Assembly (NCBI GenBank): GCA_023423695.1
Contig: JAFAFA010000061.1
Span: forward strand, 1-64,000
DNA length: 64,000 nt
Origin: Pseudomonadota bacterium
GTDB lineage: Bacteria > Pseudomonadota > Alphaproteobacteria > Azospirillales > Azospirillaceae
Reading direction: 5' to 3'
The notes under the pieces were generated by a model, which was given only the letters and a program-made list of their open reading frames with translations, ran no database searches and was not told the origin of the DNA. Made by a program: the position numbers and the translations under genes. The first letter of the stretch is position 1. Each line of letters begins with the position of its first letter. Of the stretch, positions 17,243 through 25,906 are shown one piece after another.

Positions 17243-18870
17243 CGTCCCACCTCCTGCGCGCCGCCGATAAGCCCGGCCCGCTCCTTCGCGGGGGCGGCGC
17301 GCAGCTTCGGCCGATGGCGGACGGTGCGCAGCGCCAGAACGGCGTGAAGTGCGGCCAGCGCCCAGCACATCAGATCCGTGCCGATGAACACCCAATCGCC
17401 CTGAGCCAGGCTGTGCCACAGCGGCCGGTCCGTCGTGACGGCGTTCAGCACCGGTAGAAGGGCCAGCAGCGCAGTCGCCGCCCACAACTGCTCGATCCAG
17501 GCCGCCTTAGCCGGGCGCAGCACCGCATGGGCCAGCGTCAGCGCCCAGACCGCGAAGAACAGGTGGATTTCCCAAGCCGCGCGCTCCGCCAGCCCCGCCG
17601 GCAGCAGGCGGTTGCCCCATAGGAAGGCGGTCATGGCCACCGACAGCCCGGCGATGCTGGCGATGTTCAGCCGCTCGACGATGCGGAAGCCGATATGGGG
17701 CCGTTCGGGATCGGCCAGCTTCTGCCGGCGCTTCACCGTCCACATCACCAGCCCGGTGCCGACCATTGCCGTGCCCATCAGGCTGACGAGGAAATACAGC
17801 CAGCGCGTCACCCCGTCGCTGAACCGCCCCAGATGCAGGGCATAGAGCACGCCGCGCGTCTCCGCCGCCGCGCCGACGCTCTCGTGGGTTTCCAGCAGCC
17901 GGCCGGTCGTCCCCTCGAACAGCATGTATTCCGGGCTCATGGAGACGCGGCCGGACTCGCCGCGTGCCACCGCCACGCGGGCGGTGGAATCGCCGGGGTT
18001 GGTGGCGGTGACGCGGCCGACATTGTCATGGCCCCAGCGCTCCTGCGCCTGCCTCACCATCTCAGCGACCGACGCGAGCGGCACCGCCTGTCCGCTGGGC
18101 TTGCCCGGCTGGATGAAGGCGTTCAGCTCGGCGGTCATCTGCTGGCGCTCGGCCTGCGTCTTGATCGCCATCTGCTCGCCCCAGGGCATGTAGAGCGCCA
18201 TCAGCGTGACCAGCCCGGTGTAGGTGATCATGAAGTGGAAGGGCAGGCCGAACACCGACAGCGCGTTGTGGGCGTCCAGCCACGACCGCTGTCCCTTGCC
18301 GCCGCGGAAGGTGAAGAAATCGACGAAGATCTTCTTGTGGGTGATGACGCCGCTGACGATGGCGACCAGCATGAACATCGCCGCCGCCCCGGCGATCCAC
18401 CGTCCCCACAGCGCCGGCATGTAGTGGAACTGGAAATGGAAGCGGTAGAAGAAGTCGCCGCCCAGCGTGTCGCGCGCCGTGACCTTGCCGCCGGTGGCGG
18501 GATCGAACGACGCCTCCCCGAAGGCCCGCCGGCCCCCCTCGGCGCTTCCGGGCGCCGTGCGCCAGAAGGCGTAGACGCTGTTGGTGCGCGCGTCCGGCAG
18601 GCGCATGCTCCATTGCGGGCTGCCGGGCACGCTGGCGCCCAGCTCGTCGGCGATGCGCTGGGCCACCAGGGCCGGGTCGGGCAGCTCCGCCTGATGGGCC
18701 AGCTCAGGCCGCATCCATTGCGACAGCTCGTCCTTGAAGTAGGACACCGTTCCGGTCAGGAACATGGCGTACAGGATCCAGCCCATCAGCAGGCCGGCCC
18801 AGATGTGCAGGCCCGACATGCTCTGGCGGATGCCGCGGCCGGCGGGACTCTGTTTTTTCTCCGTCTTCAC
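17239..18870 (-). CDS. PepSY-associated membrane protein of the siderophore-uptake module
   Basis: A 543-residue PepSY-TM protein, probably an inner-membrane iron-siderophore reductase or related redox component. Membrane segments are seen near the N-terminus (HIWAGLLMGWILYAMFLTGT), around 155-175 and in a C-terminal group of four. The large periplasmic loops carry the PepSY domain. Histidines near membrane ends (for example FHFQFHYMPALWG and LDAHNALSVFGLPFHFM) could bind haem, as in FoxB/FecR-linked reductases. The start is GTG 18870 behind GGAGAGG. It overlaps the DUF3325 gene by ATGA. Confidence 0.85.
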   Translation of the reverse strand: MKTEKKQSPAGRGIRQSMSGLHIWAGLLMGWILYAMFLTGTVSYFKDELSQWMRPELAHQAELPDPALVAQRIADELGASVPGSPQWSMRLPDARTNSVYAFWRTAPGSAEGGRRAFGEASFDPATGGKVTARDTLGGDFFYRFHFQFHYMPALWGRWIAGAAAMFMLVAIVSGVITHKKIFVDFFTFRGGKGQRSWLDAHNALSVFGLPFHFMITYTGLVTLMALYMPWGEQMAIKTQAERQQMTAELNAFIQPGKPSGQAVPLASVAEMVRQAQERWGHDNVGRVTATNPGDSTARVAVARGESGRVSMSPEYMLFEGTTGRLLETHESVGAAAETRGVLYALHLGRFSDGVTRWLYFLVSLMGTAMVGTGLVMWTVKRRQKLADPERPHIGFRIVERLNIASIAGLSVAMTAFLWGNRLLPAGLAERAAWEIHLFFAVWALTLAHAVLRPAKAAWIEQLWAATALLALLPVLNAVTTDRPLWHSLAQGDWVFIGTDLMCWALAALHAVLALRTVRHRPKLRAAPAKERAGLIGGAQEVGR

Positions 18871-18884
18871 GGCCCCTCTCCCCC

Positions 18885-19166
18885 TCACCAGACCGACCAC
18901 GCCGCCGCCGCCAATGGCACCGCCGCCGCCAGCAGCCCGGCCCAGGCCCGCGGCGCGCTGCGCGCCGCGAAGACCCAGACCACGGCGCCGGCATAGATCG
19001 CGAAGCTCGCCAGCATGCCGGTGAGCACGGCCTGCGGCTTGCTCATCGGCAGGGCCAGCGCCGCCACGCTGCCGAGCGCCGCCAGCGCATAGCCGCCGAA
19101 CAGCGCGGCGACGATGCGCGAGCAGAGCGGCCCGACGCGGCGGGCGCGGTCGATCAGCGGGGTCAT
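18885..19166 (-). CDS. DUF3649 small membrane protein
   Basis: A 93-residue protein with three hydrophobic stretches (VAALFGGYALAALGSVAALA, AVLTGMLASFAIYAGAVVWV, AWAGLLAAAVPLAAAAWSVW), matching DUF3649. Its role is unknown, but the family is found with TonB-dependent receptors and PepSY proteins. It overlaps the DUF4198 gene by ATGA and precedes the PepSY gene by 14 bases. It is probably an inner-membrane partner of the PepSY protein. Confidence 0.82.
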   Translation of the reverse strand: MTPLIDRARRVGPLCSRIVAALFGGYALAALGSVAALALPMSKPQAVLTGMLASFAIYAGAVVWVFAARSAPRAWAGLLAAAVPLAAAAWSVW

Positions 19167-19891
19167 TGGTGCGGCGCTGCCGCCGGACCGGCGGGAAGCG
19201 GCGCCAGACCGTCGCCATGGACGTAGGTCACCGTGGTGGCGTAGCTCACGGCGTCATAGCGCTCGGTTCCGCCGGTGCCCGGACGCTCGCCCGGGGTGCG
19301 GTCGGTCAGGCTGGCCTCGGCGACATAGGTGCCCTTCCACGGCAGGTCGAAGCTGACGACGCCCTGCTCGTCGGTGTAGCCCTCCTTGGCCCAGCCCGAC
19401 TGGGTGACCAGCGACACCTTGGTCTTCGCCTTGGGCTGGCCCTTGAAGAACAGCTTGAAGCTGCCAGGCTGGCCGGCGGGCACCAGATCCAAGGCCAGCT
19501 TCGGCTGCTGCTCCTTGAAGCCGGTGATCAGGCGCGCCGACGGGTGGTACCAGTTGGTCGTGTCCTTCCCGTTTTCCTTGCCGGGATAGAGCGGATAGAG
19601 CGGGTCGTCGGCGACGATGCTCTCGCCCTCGCCGGCCTTGAAGGGCAGGGTGAAGCCGGTGGCGGTCTTGGCCGCTTCCGACACCCGTTCCCCCTTGGCG
19701 GAGACCAGCGTGCCGGCCGGCTTGACGAACTTGTCGAGCAGGCCGGGCGACGCCTCGCGCAGGTTCTCGCCGAATTCGCCGAAGCGGATCACCGCGTTCT
19801 GGCCGTCGGCCTGTTCGATCCAGATCTGGTGGGCGTTGGCGGGTGCCGCGAGACCCAGCAGGGCGACGAGGGCGATGGACAGTCTGTTCAT
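19163..19891 (-). CDS. DUF4198 periplasmic protein
   Basis: A 242-residue exported protein. The signal MNRLSIALVALLGLAAPANA is followed at once by HQIWIEQ, whose mature N-terminal histidine is typical of DUF4198 proteins and may bind metal. The C-terminal half looks like a beta-sandwich. A GTG four codons upstream is an alternative start. It stands between the TonB receptor and the DUF3649/PepSY genes, so a role in handling the imported metal chelate in the periplasm is likely. The metal is taken as iron only because of the Fur-like boxes upstream. Confidence 0.85.
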   Translation of the reverse strand: MNRLSIALVALLGLAAPANAHQIWIEQADGQNAVIRFGEFGENLREASPGLLDKFVKPAGTLVSAKGERVSEAAKTATGFTLPFKAGEGESIVADDPLYPLYPGKENGKDTTNWYHPSARLITGFKEQQPKLALDLVPAGQPGSFKLFFKGQPKAKTKVSLVTQSGWAKEGYTDEQGVVSFDLPWKGTYVAEASLTDRTPGERPGTGGTERYDAVSYATTVTYVHGDGLAPLPAGPAAAPHQ

Positions 19892-19922
19892 GGCTAAATC
19901 CACTGGATCGGGGAGAGGGGGA

Positions 19923-22418
19923 TCAGAAATCGGCGGAGGCGGACAGCAGCACCGTGCGCGGCGCCCCGACGGTCACGTAGGTGCCGGTGGTCAGCCAGTA
20001 GTCCTTGTCGAACAGGTTCTCGACATTGGCGCGGAAGGTGACCGGCGTGCCGACGATGGTGGTGGCATAGCGCGCACCGATGTCGAAGCGGGTCCAGCCG
20101 TCGAAGCGCAGGGTGTTGGCGTCGGTCAGGTAGGAGCCGGAGGTGTAGATCACCCGCCCGTTGAGGCCGAGGCCCTGGACCCACGGGGTTTCCCAATCCA
20201 GCCCGGCCGAGAAGGTCTTGTCCGGCACGCCGGCGGCGTCGTTGCCCTGCACCGCAGGGTTGGCGGTGCGCGTCAGCTGCGGGTCCATGAAGGCGGCGCT
20301 GGCCATGCCGCGCAGGCCGGGGAGGATCTCGCCGTAGACCGACAGCTCCAGGCCGCGGTTGCGCTGTTCGCCGTCATAGGCCAGCTCGTTGGCGGCGTTG
20401 CGGATCGAGTTCGGCCGGGTCAGCTGGAACACCGCCGCCGTGGTGGTGACCGAACCCCAGTCGACCTTGACGCCGGCCTCGTACTGCTTCGACTTGAAGG
20501 GGGCCAGAACCGCGCCGGTGTTGGCATAGCCGGCGCCGACCACCGTGCCGCGCGTCAGGCCCTCGGCATAGTTGGCATAGAGCGAGACGTTGGAGAGCGG
20601 CTTGACCACCAATCCCGCCAGCGGCGAGGTCGCGCTGGCATCGTAGGTGCCGGTCTGCAGACCGGTCGCGGTGCTGAAGCTGTCGACATGCACCTTCTGC
20701 CGGCGGGCGCCCAACGTCAGCATCACCCGGTCGTCCAGCACCGACAGGGTGTCGGCCACCGCGAAGCTGGTCAGCGAGGTTTCCGCCGACTTGCGCGCCG
20801 AGGTGCGGGCCGCGGTGACGGCGGGCAGCGGCACCGGGTTGTAGATGTTGGACAGGGCGGAGCCGGCCGACTGGATGTAGGCGTTGCCCTCGTCACGCTT
20901 GAAGCCGCTGTAGCCGACATTCAGCGAGTGATGGACCGGACCGGTCTCGAAGCGCCAGCGGACGCCCGCGGTGCCGCTGACCGTGCGGGAATAGGAATCG
21001 TAATAGGCGTTGCGGACCGTGAAGTTGCCGAGCGCGTTCACCGCGGTGGTCGAGCTGGGGAAGGTCTGGTCGTTCTCGCCCTTGCGGTAGCCGATGCCGG
21101 CATAGGCGGTCAGGCTGTCGGTCACGTCCACCTCGATGTTCGAGGCGACGGTGACGTCCTTCTGCACCAGCACGGTGCCGGGATACCAGTTGCTGCGGGC
21201 GTCGGGCGGGGAGGGGATGGCGGTGGTGGTCGGCAGGATGCTGATCTGCGGACGGAAATTGTCGGTGTCGTCGCGCTGGGTGATGGCGTCCAGCGACCAG
21301 CGCAGCCGCTCGCCGCGGTAATCGACCGCCAGGGCGCCCAGGCCGGACCGCAAATTGCCGCCGTCGATCGACGCCTCGCCGTTGCGCATCAGGCCGTTGA
21401 AGCGGACGCCCCATTCCCGGTTCTCGCCGAACCGGCGGCCGACATCCACATGCGCGGCGAGATTGGCGTCGCTGGTGTAGGTGGTGGTGACGCGGGTGAG
21501 CGGCTCGTCGCCGGCCCGCTTGGCAAGGATGTTGATGCCGCCGCCGGTGCTGCCGCCGGGGGCGATGCCGTTGATCAGGGCGCCCGGACCCTTCAGCAGC
21601 TCAATGCGCTCGACGATCTGCGCCGGGACGCGGTTGGACGACACCAGCCCGAACATGCCGTTGAAGCCGACATCGCCGGCTCCCACCGCATAGCCGCGGA
21701 TCTGGAAGGTGTCGTCGAAGCCGTTGCTGCCGGTGGTCAGCCGCACCGAAGCATCGTTGATCAGCGTGTCGGCCGCGGTGCGCGCCTGCTGGTTCTCGAT
21801 CAGCTCGGAGGTGTAGTTGACCGTGCTGAAGGGCGTGTCCATGACGTCGCGGCTGCCCAGCAGGCCCACCGATCCGCCGCGCGCCACCTGCCCGCCGGCA
21901 TAGGGCTGCGCCAGCCCGCCGGGCATCATCCCGTTGGCCGTCACCTGCAGGGCCGGCAGGGTCGTGCTGTCCGCGGCTGCGGCCGTGGTGGCGGCCGGCG
22001 CTGCCGCGCTCCGCGCGACCAGGGCATAGCCCGATCCGGTGCGGGCGATCCCATAGCCGCTGCCCGCCAGCAGCCGGCGGAAGCCGTCCTCTACCGAGGT
22101 GGCGCCCTTCAGGCCGGGCGAGCTCTTGCCCCGGACCATTGCCGGGTCCGCCTGGACCGTGACGCCTGCCTGTGCGGCGAAGCGGCTCAGCGCCTCGTCC
22201 AGCGGACCGGCGGGAATGTCGGCGTTGACGGTGGCCGCCGTCGCCTGGGCATGGGCCACCGGCGCGAAGACCGCTCCGCCCGCCAGGACGGCGGCGGCGA
22301 GCCCGGCCGCGACGGCGGCGGGGCGCAGGCCGGAGCTGCGGATGTCCGGAGCGGCTGATCGCGCGCCACACGGATGGGCGGTGTGACGGAGGGCGGCCCT
22401 GCCGCGAACTCGTTTCAT
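19923..22418 (-). CDS. TonB-dependent ferric-siderophore receptor with STN domain
   Basis: Outer-membrane receptor of about 831 residues of the FpvA/FecA/FhuE type. The signal peptide is long (cleavage near AHAQ). An STN signalling domain (about 65-125, NADIPAGPLDEALSRFAAQA and the following SVEDGFRRLLAGSGY) precedes the plug (IRGYAVGAGDVGFNGMFGL, ERIELLKGPGALINGIAPGG) and a 22-strand barrel ending in the aromatic ADF. The chosen ATG gives MKRVRGRAALRH; 12 upstream codons remain open. No FecI sigma factor or FecR anti-sigma gene is present in the window, although STN domains normally signal to them. It heads the iron operon. Confidence 0.92.
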   Translation of the reverse strand: MKRVRGRAALRHTAHPCGARSAAPDIRSSGLRPAAVAAGLAAAVLAGGAVFAPVAHAQATAATVNADIPAGPLDEALSRFAAQAGVTVQADPAMVRGKSSPGLKGATSVEDGFRRLLAGSGYGIARTGSGYALVARSAAAPAATTAAAADSTTLPALQVTANGMMPGGLAQPYAGGQVARGGSVGLLGSRDVMDTPFSTVNYTSELIENQQARTAADTLINDASVRLTTGSNGFDDTFQIRGYAVGAGDVGFNGMFGLVSSNRVPAQIVERIELLKGPGALINGIAPGGSTGGGINILAKRAGDEPLTRVTTTYTSDANLAAHVDVGRRFGENREWGVRFNGLMRNGEASIDGGNLRSGLGALAVDYRGERLRWSLDAITQRDDTDNFRPQISILPTTTAIPSPPDARSNWYPGTVLVQKDVTVASNIEVDVTDSLTAYAGIGYRKGENDQTFPSSTTAVNALGNFTVRNAYYDSYSRTVSGTAGVRWRFETGPVHHSLNVGYSGFKRDEGNAYIQSAGSALSNIYNPVPLPAVTAARTSARKSAETSLTSFAVADTLSVLDDRVMLTLGARRQKVHVDSFSTATGLQTGTYDASATSPLAGLVVKPLSNVSLYANYAEGLTRGTVVGAGYANTGAVLAPFKSKQYEAGVKVDWGSVTTTAAVFQLTRPNSIRNAANELAYDGEQRNRGLELSVYGEILPGLRGMASAAFMDPQLTRTANPAVQGNDAAGVPDKTFSAGLDWETPWVQGLGLNGRVIYTSGSYLTDANTLRFDGWTRFDIGARYATTIVGTPVTFRANVENLFDKDYWLTTGTYVTVGAPRTVLLSASADF

Positions 22419-22515
22419 GCTGTCGGTTCCCCTGCCAAACGATGCCTTCGGCACGACACCGGCGAGCGGCGCGGTTCCCCCCAGGCCGGTCGGATGTCGA
22501 TGCTAAATTAGCGAA

Positions 22516-22552
22516 TGCGGATCACTCGCATCGATAATGCGAATCGTTCGCA
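22516..22552 (-). promoter_or_regulatory. Two tandem Fur-like operators
   Basis: TGCGAATCGTTCGCA (22538-22552) is a perfect 6-3-6 palindrome. TGCGGATCACTCGCA (22516-22530) is the same pattern with two arm mismatches. Their centres are 22 bp apart, two helical turns, which suits two repressor dimers on one DNA face. They lie about 100 bases upstream of the receptor ATG in an A/T-rich stretch. Iron repression of the whole module is inferred. Confidence 0.65.
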
Positions 22553-22731
22553 CTATAAGCGCCGAATTTTGGCCGGTGCAACAGATGTTTGGCTTCGCCG
22601 GATATTTTAGGAATCCCGCATGTGGAGCTTTACAGGACGAGCGCCGTCGCGGCCCCTCCACCTTCGCGGGAGAGGGACTGCCTGCAGTTTGAAAGGTGCG
22701 AAGCGTGGGAGGGAAGGGGGCTTCTTTCGGC

Positions 22732-22759
22732 CGTCATCCCCGCCTCGGCGGGGATGACG
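22732..22759. repeat. REP-like palindrome
   Basis: Perfect 12-bp inverted repeat (CGTCATCCCCGC and GCGGGGATGACG) around a 4-base CTCG loop. The core GTCATCCCCGC is a widespread intergenic repeat in proteobacteria. It lies between the TonB receptor promoter and the end of the SDR gene and could act as the SDR terminator. The rest of 22560-22834 shows no gene. Confidence 0.7.
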
Positions 22760-22834
22760 CAGATGCCCTTAATTCTGGATGTTCGCTGCCGGAAGGCGAC
22801 GGCGCTGCCGGCCGTCGCGCAATAGGCCGGCGCG

Positions 22835-23623
22835 TCAGGCCGGGGTTTCGCGGTGGATCTTGAACGGCGCCCAGGACTGGCTGACCGGCATGATCTCCAC
22901 GCTGTTGATGTTGACGTGGCTCGGCAGCGACACCACCCAGCGCACCGTCTCGGCGATGTCCTCCGGCTGCAGCGGGTTGGCCCCGCCATAGAGCGCGTCG
23001 TAGGCCGCCTTGTTGCCGCCGGTGCGGACCAGGGTGAATTCGCTTTCCGCCAGCCCCGGCTCGATGGAGGTGACGCGCACGCCCTGCGCCGACAGGTCGC
23101 TGCGCAGGCCGAGCGAGAACTGCTTCACGAAAGCCTTGGTGCCGCCATAGACGTTGCTGCCGGGATAGGGCCAGTTGGAGGCGGCGGAGGCGAGGTTGAC
23201 GATCAGCCCGCGCCGGGCGATCAGCCGGTCCAGCAGCAGCCGGGTGATCGTCACCAGCCCGGTGACGTTGGTGTCGATCATGGTGCGCCACTGCTCCAGG
23301 TCGCAGTCCTGCGCAGCCCCGGTGCCCAGCGCCAGCCCGGCATTGTTGACCAGCACCGAGATGTCGGCGAACTCAGTTGGCAGCGACGCCAGGGCGGCGC
23401 GCGTCGCCTCCTCGTCGCGGATGTCGAAGCAGAGCGGATGAACGACATCCGGCCCGCCCAGCGCCTCGACCAGCGCGTCCAGCCGGTCCTGCCGCCGGCC
23501 GGTGGCGACGATCCGCCAGCCCTCCGCCACCAGCCGCCGGGCGATGGCATCGCCGAAACCGGACGTCGCGCCGGTGACGATGGCCGTTCCGGCCGGGGCG
23601 GAGTTCGGGGCGATGTTCGACAT
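22835..23623 (-). CDS. Short-chain dehydrogenase/reductase (YdfG-like)
   Basis: A 262-residue classical SDR. The NADP-binding motif TGATSGFG, VNNAGLALG and the catalytic Ser...Tyr-x3-Lys (NLASAASNW then VYGGTKAF) are all present. Sequence style matches the serine/3-hydroxy-acid dehydrogenase YdfG group, which oxidises 3-hydroxy acids such as serine or 3-hydroxypropionate with NADP. ATG 23623 is preceded by AGGAAAG. It is monocistronic, with the next gene (L-2-hydroxyacid oxidase) ending 105 bases upstream on the same strand, so co-transcription with the hydroxyacid operon is possible. Confidence 0.88.
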   Translation of the reverse strand: MSNIAPNSAPAGTAIVTGATSGFGDAIARRLVAEGWRIVATGRRQDRLDALVEALGGPDVVHPLCFDIRDEEATRAALASLPTEFADISVLVNNAGLALGTGAAQDCDLEQWRTMIDTNVTGLVTITRLLLDRLIARRGLIVNLASAASNWPYPGSNVYGGTKAFVKQFSLGLRSDLSAQGVRVTSIEPGLAESEFTLVRTGGNKAAYDALYGGANPLQPEDIAETVRWVVSLPSHVNINSVEIMPVSQSWAPFKIHRETPA

Positions 23624-23728
23624 TGTTCGGTCTTTCCTCATGACGTTGGCGGTCCAGGCCCGCCGCAGCAGCGGGCTCCGGCAGATGCGCCACCCTATCA
23701 TAGCTTCGGAAAGATCCGCCTCTTCCCC

Positions 23729-24892
23729 CTAACTCTCACCCGTGACGGTAGAGGGGATCAACCGCAACTCCGCGACCGTCCGGCAACCGAGCAGGGCCAT
23801 GGTCCGGTCGAGTTCGTCTTGCAGGGTCGCCAGCGCGTGCTCGGCTCCCGCCTGTCCGCCGGCCGCCAGCCCGAACAGCGGCGCCCGGCCGAGCAGCACC
23901 GCCGCGGCACCGGCGGCCAGCAGCTTCGCGGCGTCGCTGCCGCGCCGCACCCCGCTGTCGGCCAGCACCGTCATCCGGCCGCCGACCGCCTCCACGATCC
24001 GCGGCAGGACCGCAAGCGGCGAGGGGGCGCAGTCCAGGTTGCGCCCGCCATGGTTCGACACCACGATGGCTTCGACCCCCGCATCCGCCGCGCGCACCGC
24101 ATCCTCCGGCGCCAGCAGGCCCTTTATGATGATCCTCCCGCGCCAGCGGCGGCGCAGGTCCGCCACGTCGTCCCAGCTCACCCGGTCGCACAGCCGGATC
24201 GGGTCATGCGCCGCGGCGTCGGTGATGCGGGTGCGGAACTGGGGCGGGTAATGGGCGTATCCCGGCCAGCCGCCGTCGGCCAGCAGGCGCAGCAGAACCC
24301 CGCCCGCCCAGGCCGGATGGCGCGCCACGTCCAGCGCGCCGCGCAGGGACGGAGTGACCGGCACATTGAAGCCGTTGTGTCGGTTATACTCGCGTTTCGG
24401 TGAAACGGCGGTGTCCACCGTCAGGATCAGCGTATCGACGCCGCAGGCGGCGACGCGGTCGAGCAGGGCATGGGTCAGGCTGCGGTCGCGCCAGACATAG
24501 AGCTGGAACCACAGCTCGGCCCCGGCCTCCGCGATGGCTTCGATGCTGGTGATCGACTGGGTCGAGACGCAGAAGGGGATGCCGGCGGCCCGTGCCGCCC
24601 GCGCCAGCAGCACCTCCCCGTCATAGCGGACCAGACCGGCGGCGGCGGTGGGCGCGATGACGAAGGGCAGCGGGCGTTCGCGGCCAAACAGCGTCACGCC
24701 GGTGTGGCGGCCGCTGCAATCGACCAGCACCCGCGGCGTCAGCTCGGCCTGTTCGAAGCTGTCGCGCAGCCGGCGCAGGGCCGATTCATCCTCGGTGCCG
24801 CGGTCGATGTACTCGAACAGCCCGCACGGCAGGAAGCGGCGGGCACGCTGGCGCAACTCGTCGATGTTCAGGCATGCCTGATGGGCCGCCAT
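23729..24892 (-). CDS. FMN-dependent alpha-hydroxy-acid oxidase/dehydrogenase
   Basis: A 387-residue member of the LldD/glycolate oxidase family, which oxidises L-2-hydroxy acids to 2-oxo acids using FMN. Seen are the FMN-site segments PFVIAPTAAAGLVRYDGE and FCVSTQSITSIEAIAE, the QLYVWRDR strand, the lysine of IIIKGLLAPEDA and the catalytic-base histidine with its arginine in SNHGGRNLD. The start is ATG 24892; a longer frame runs through the IclR stop region and is rejected. It lies 28 bases after the IclR gene, the last gene of the hydroxyacid operon. Confidence 0.88.
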   Translation of the reverse strand: MAAHQACLNIDELRQRARRFLPCGLFEYIDRGTEDESALRRLRDSFEQAELTPRVLVDCSGRHTGVTLFGRERPLPFVIAPTAAAGLVRYDGEVLLARAARAAGIPFCVSTQSITSIEAIAEAGAELWFQLYVWRDRSLTHALLDRVAACGVDTLILTVDTAVSPKREYNRHNGFNVPVTPSLRGALDVARHPAWAGGVLLRLLADGGWPGYAHYPPQFRTRITDAAAHDPIRLCDRVSWDDVADLRRRWRGRIIIKGLLAPEDAVRAADAGVEAIVVSNHGGRNLDCAPSPLAVLPRIVEAVGGRMTVLADSGVRRGSDAAKLLAAGAAAVLLGRAPLFGLAAGGQAGAEHALATLQDELDRTMALLGCRTVAELRLIPSTVTGES

Positions 24893-24920
24893 GGTTTCAA
24901 CCGCCTCCGGCGGGGTGGCG

Positions 24921-25796
24921 CTATCGGGAATAGCTGCCGAATGGGTGGACGGAGATGGAAGCCGCGGCCACCTGCACATGGCGGGCGAGTTCCTGTTCGA
25001 CCTGCTCGGGCGTCCAGCGCGTGGCCGGCACGGAGATGCTGATGCCGGCCACCGCGCGGCCATGCTCGTCGGTGATGGCGGCGCCGACGGAGATGTCGCC
25101 CATCACCGTCTCGTTGACCAGCAGGGCATAGCCCTTCTGCCCCGCCTCGCGCACGCGGGCGCGCAGCCGGTCGGGGTCGCAGACGGTGAAGGGGGTCAGC
25201 GGGCGCAGGTCGGTGCGGGCCAGGATCTCCTCCTGCTCCTCATCCGACAGACGCGACAGGATGGCGGTGCCGGACGCCGTGTAATAGGCGGGCAGGCGGC
25301 TGCCGACCATGAACTCGATGTTGACCAGATGCTTGCCGGGGAAACGGGCGACGAAGACGATCTCCGCGCCGTCCAGCTCCTGCAGGTTGGCGGTCTCGCC
25401 GACGCTGCGGCTGATGTCCAGAAGGTAGGGATAGGCCTTCTCGATCAGTTCGTTGGCCCGCAGGTAGTTGTAGGAGAACTGCAGAAGCTTCGGCGTCAGC
25501 GCATAGTTGCGCGTGCCGTGGACGCGGCGCAGGTAGCCGAGGACCTCAAGCGTGTAGACCAGCCGCTGCGCGGCGCTGCGGTCCAGGTTGGCGGCCTTGG
25601 CGATCTCCGACAGCGGCATCTGCCGGTGCGGCCCGTCGAAGGCGTGGAGGATCTGGAAGGTCTTCTCGGTCGAGCCGACGAACAGCGAGGACTCGCGCGG
25701 GTCGGCCTTCTTCGTGTCCGGCGCCGCCGCACCCGAGCCCGCACCCGTGTCCGTCCCGGCTCCTTCCGCCTTCGTCCGTCCTGCTGTCCGCGCCAT
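24921..25796 (-). CDS. IclR-family transcriptional regulator
   Basis: A regulator of about 291 residues. An alanine/glycine-rich tail of 35 residues precedes the winged helix-turn-helix (SLFVGSTEKTFQILHAF, LSEIAKAANLDRSAAQRLV, YTLEVLGYLRRV). The C-terminal effector domain (about 120-285) is typical of IclR proteins, which sense small organic acids. ATG 25796 is used because the G-rich ribosome site is at a better distance than for ATG 25802. It sits inside the operon it probably controls, between the DapA-like and hydroxyacid-oxidase genes. Confidence 0.88.
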   Translation of the reverse strand: MARTAGRTKAEGAGTDTGAGSGAAAPDTKKADPRESSLFVGSTEKTFQILHAFDGPHRQMPLSEIAKAANLDRSAAQRLVYTLEVLGYLRRVHGTRNYALTPKLLQFSYNYLRANELIEKAYPYLLDISRSVGETANLQELDGAEIVFVARFPGKHLVNIEFMVGSRLPAYYTASGTAILSRLSDEEQEEILARTDLRPLTPFTVCDPDRLRARVREAGQKGYALLVNETVMGDISVGAAITDEHGRAVAGISISVPATRWTPEQVEQELARHVQVAAASISVHPFGSYSR

Positions 25797-25906
25797 CGCC
25801 ATTCCCCCCCAGGAAATCTTCATCCGGCCGGACTTTCGTCCGGCGCCTCCGCACCAACGCATAGCATTCGGCGAACCGAATGCCACGCGCGGTGCGGTGC
25901 AACCGA

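Noticed and set aside
19617..22358. Plus-strand open frame of 913 codons
   Set aside because: Antisense to the TonB receptor; composition is that of a reverse-strand GC-rich shadow, while the receptor has clear domains.
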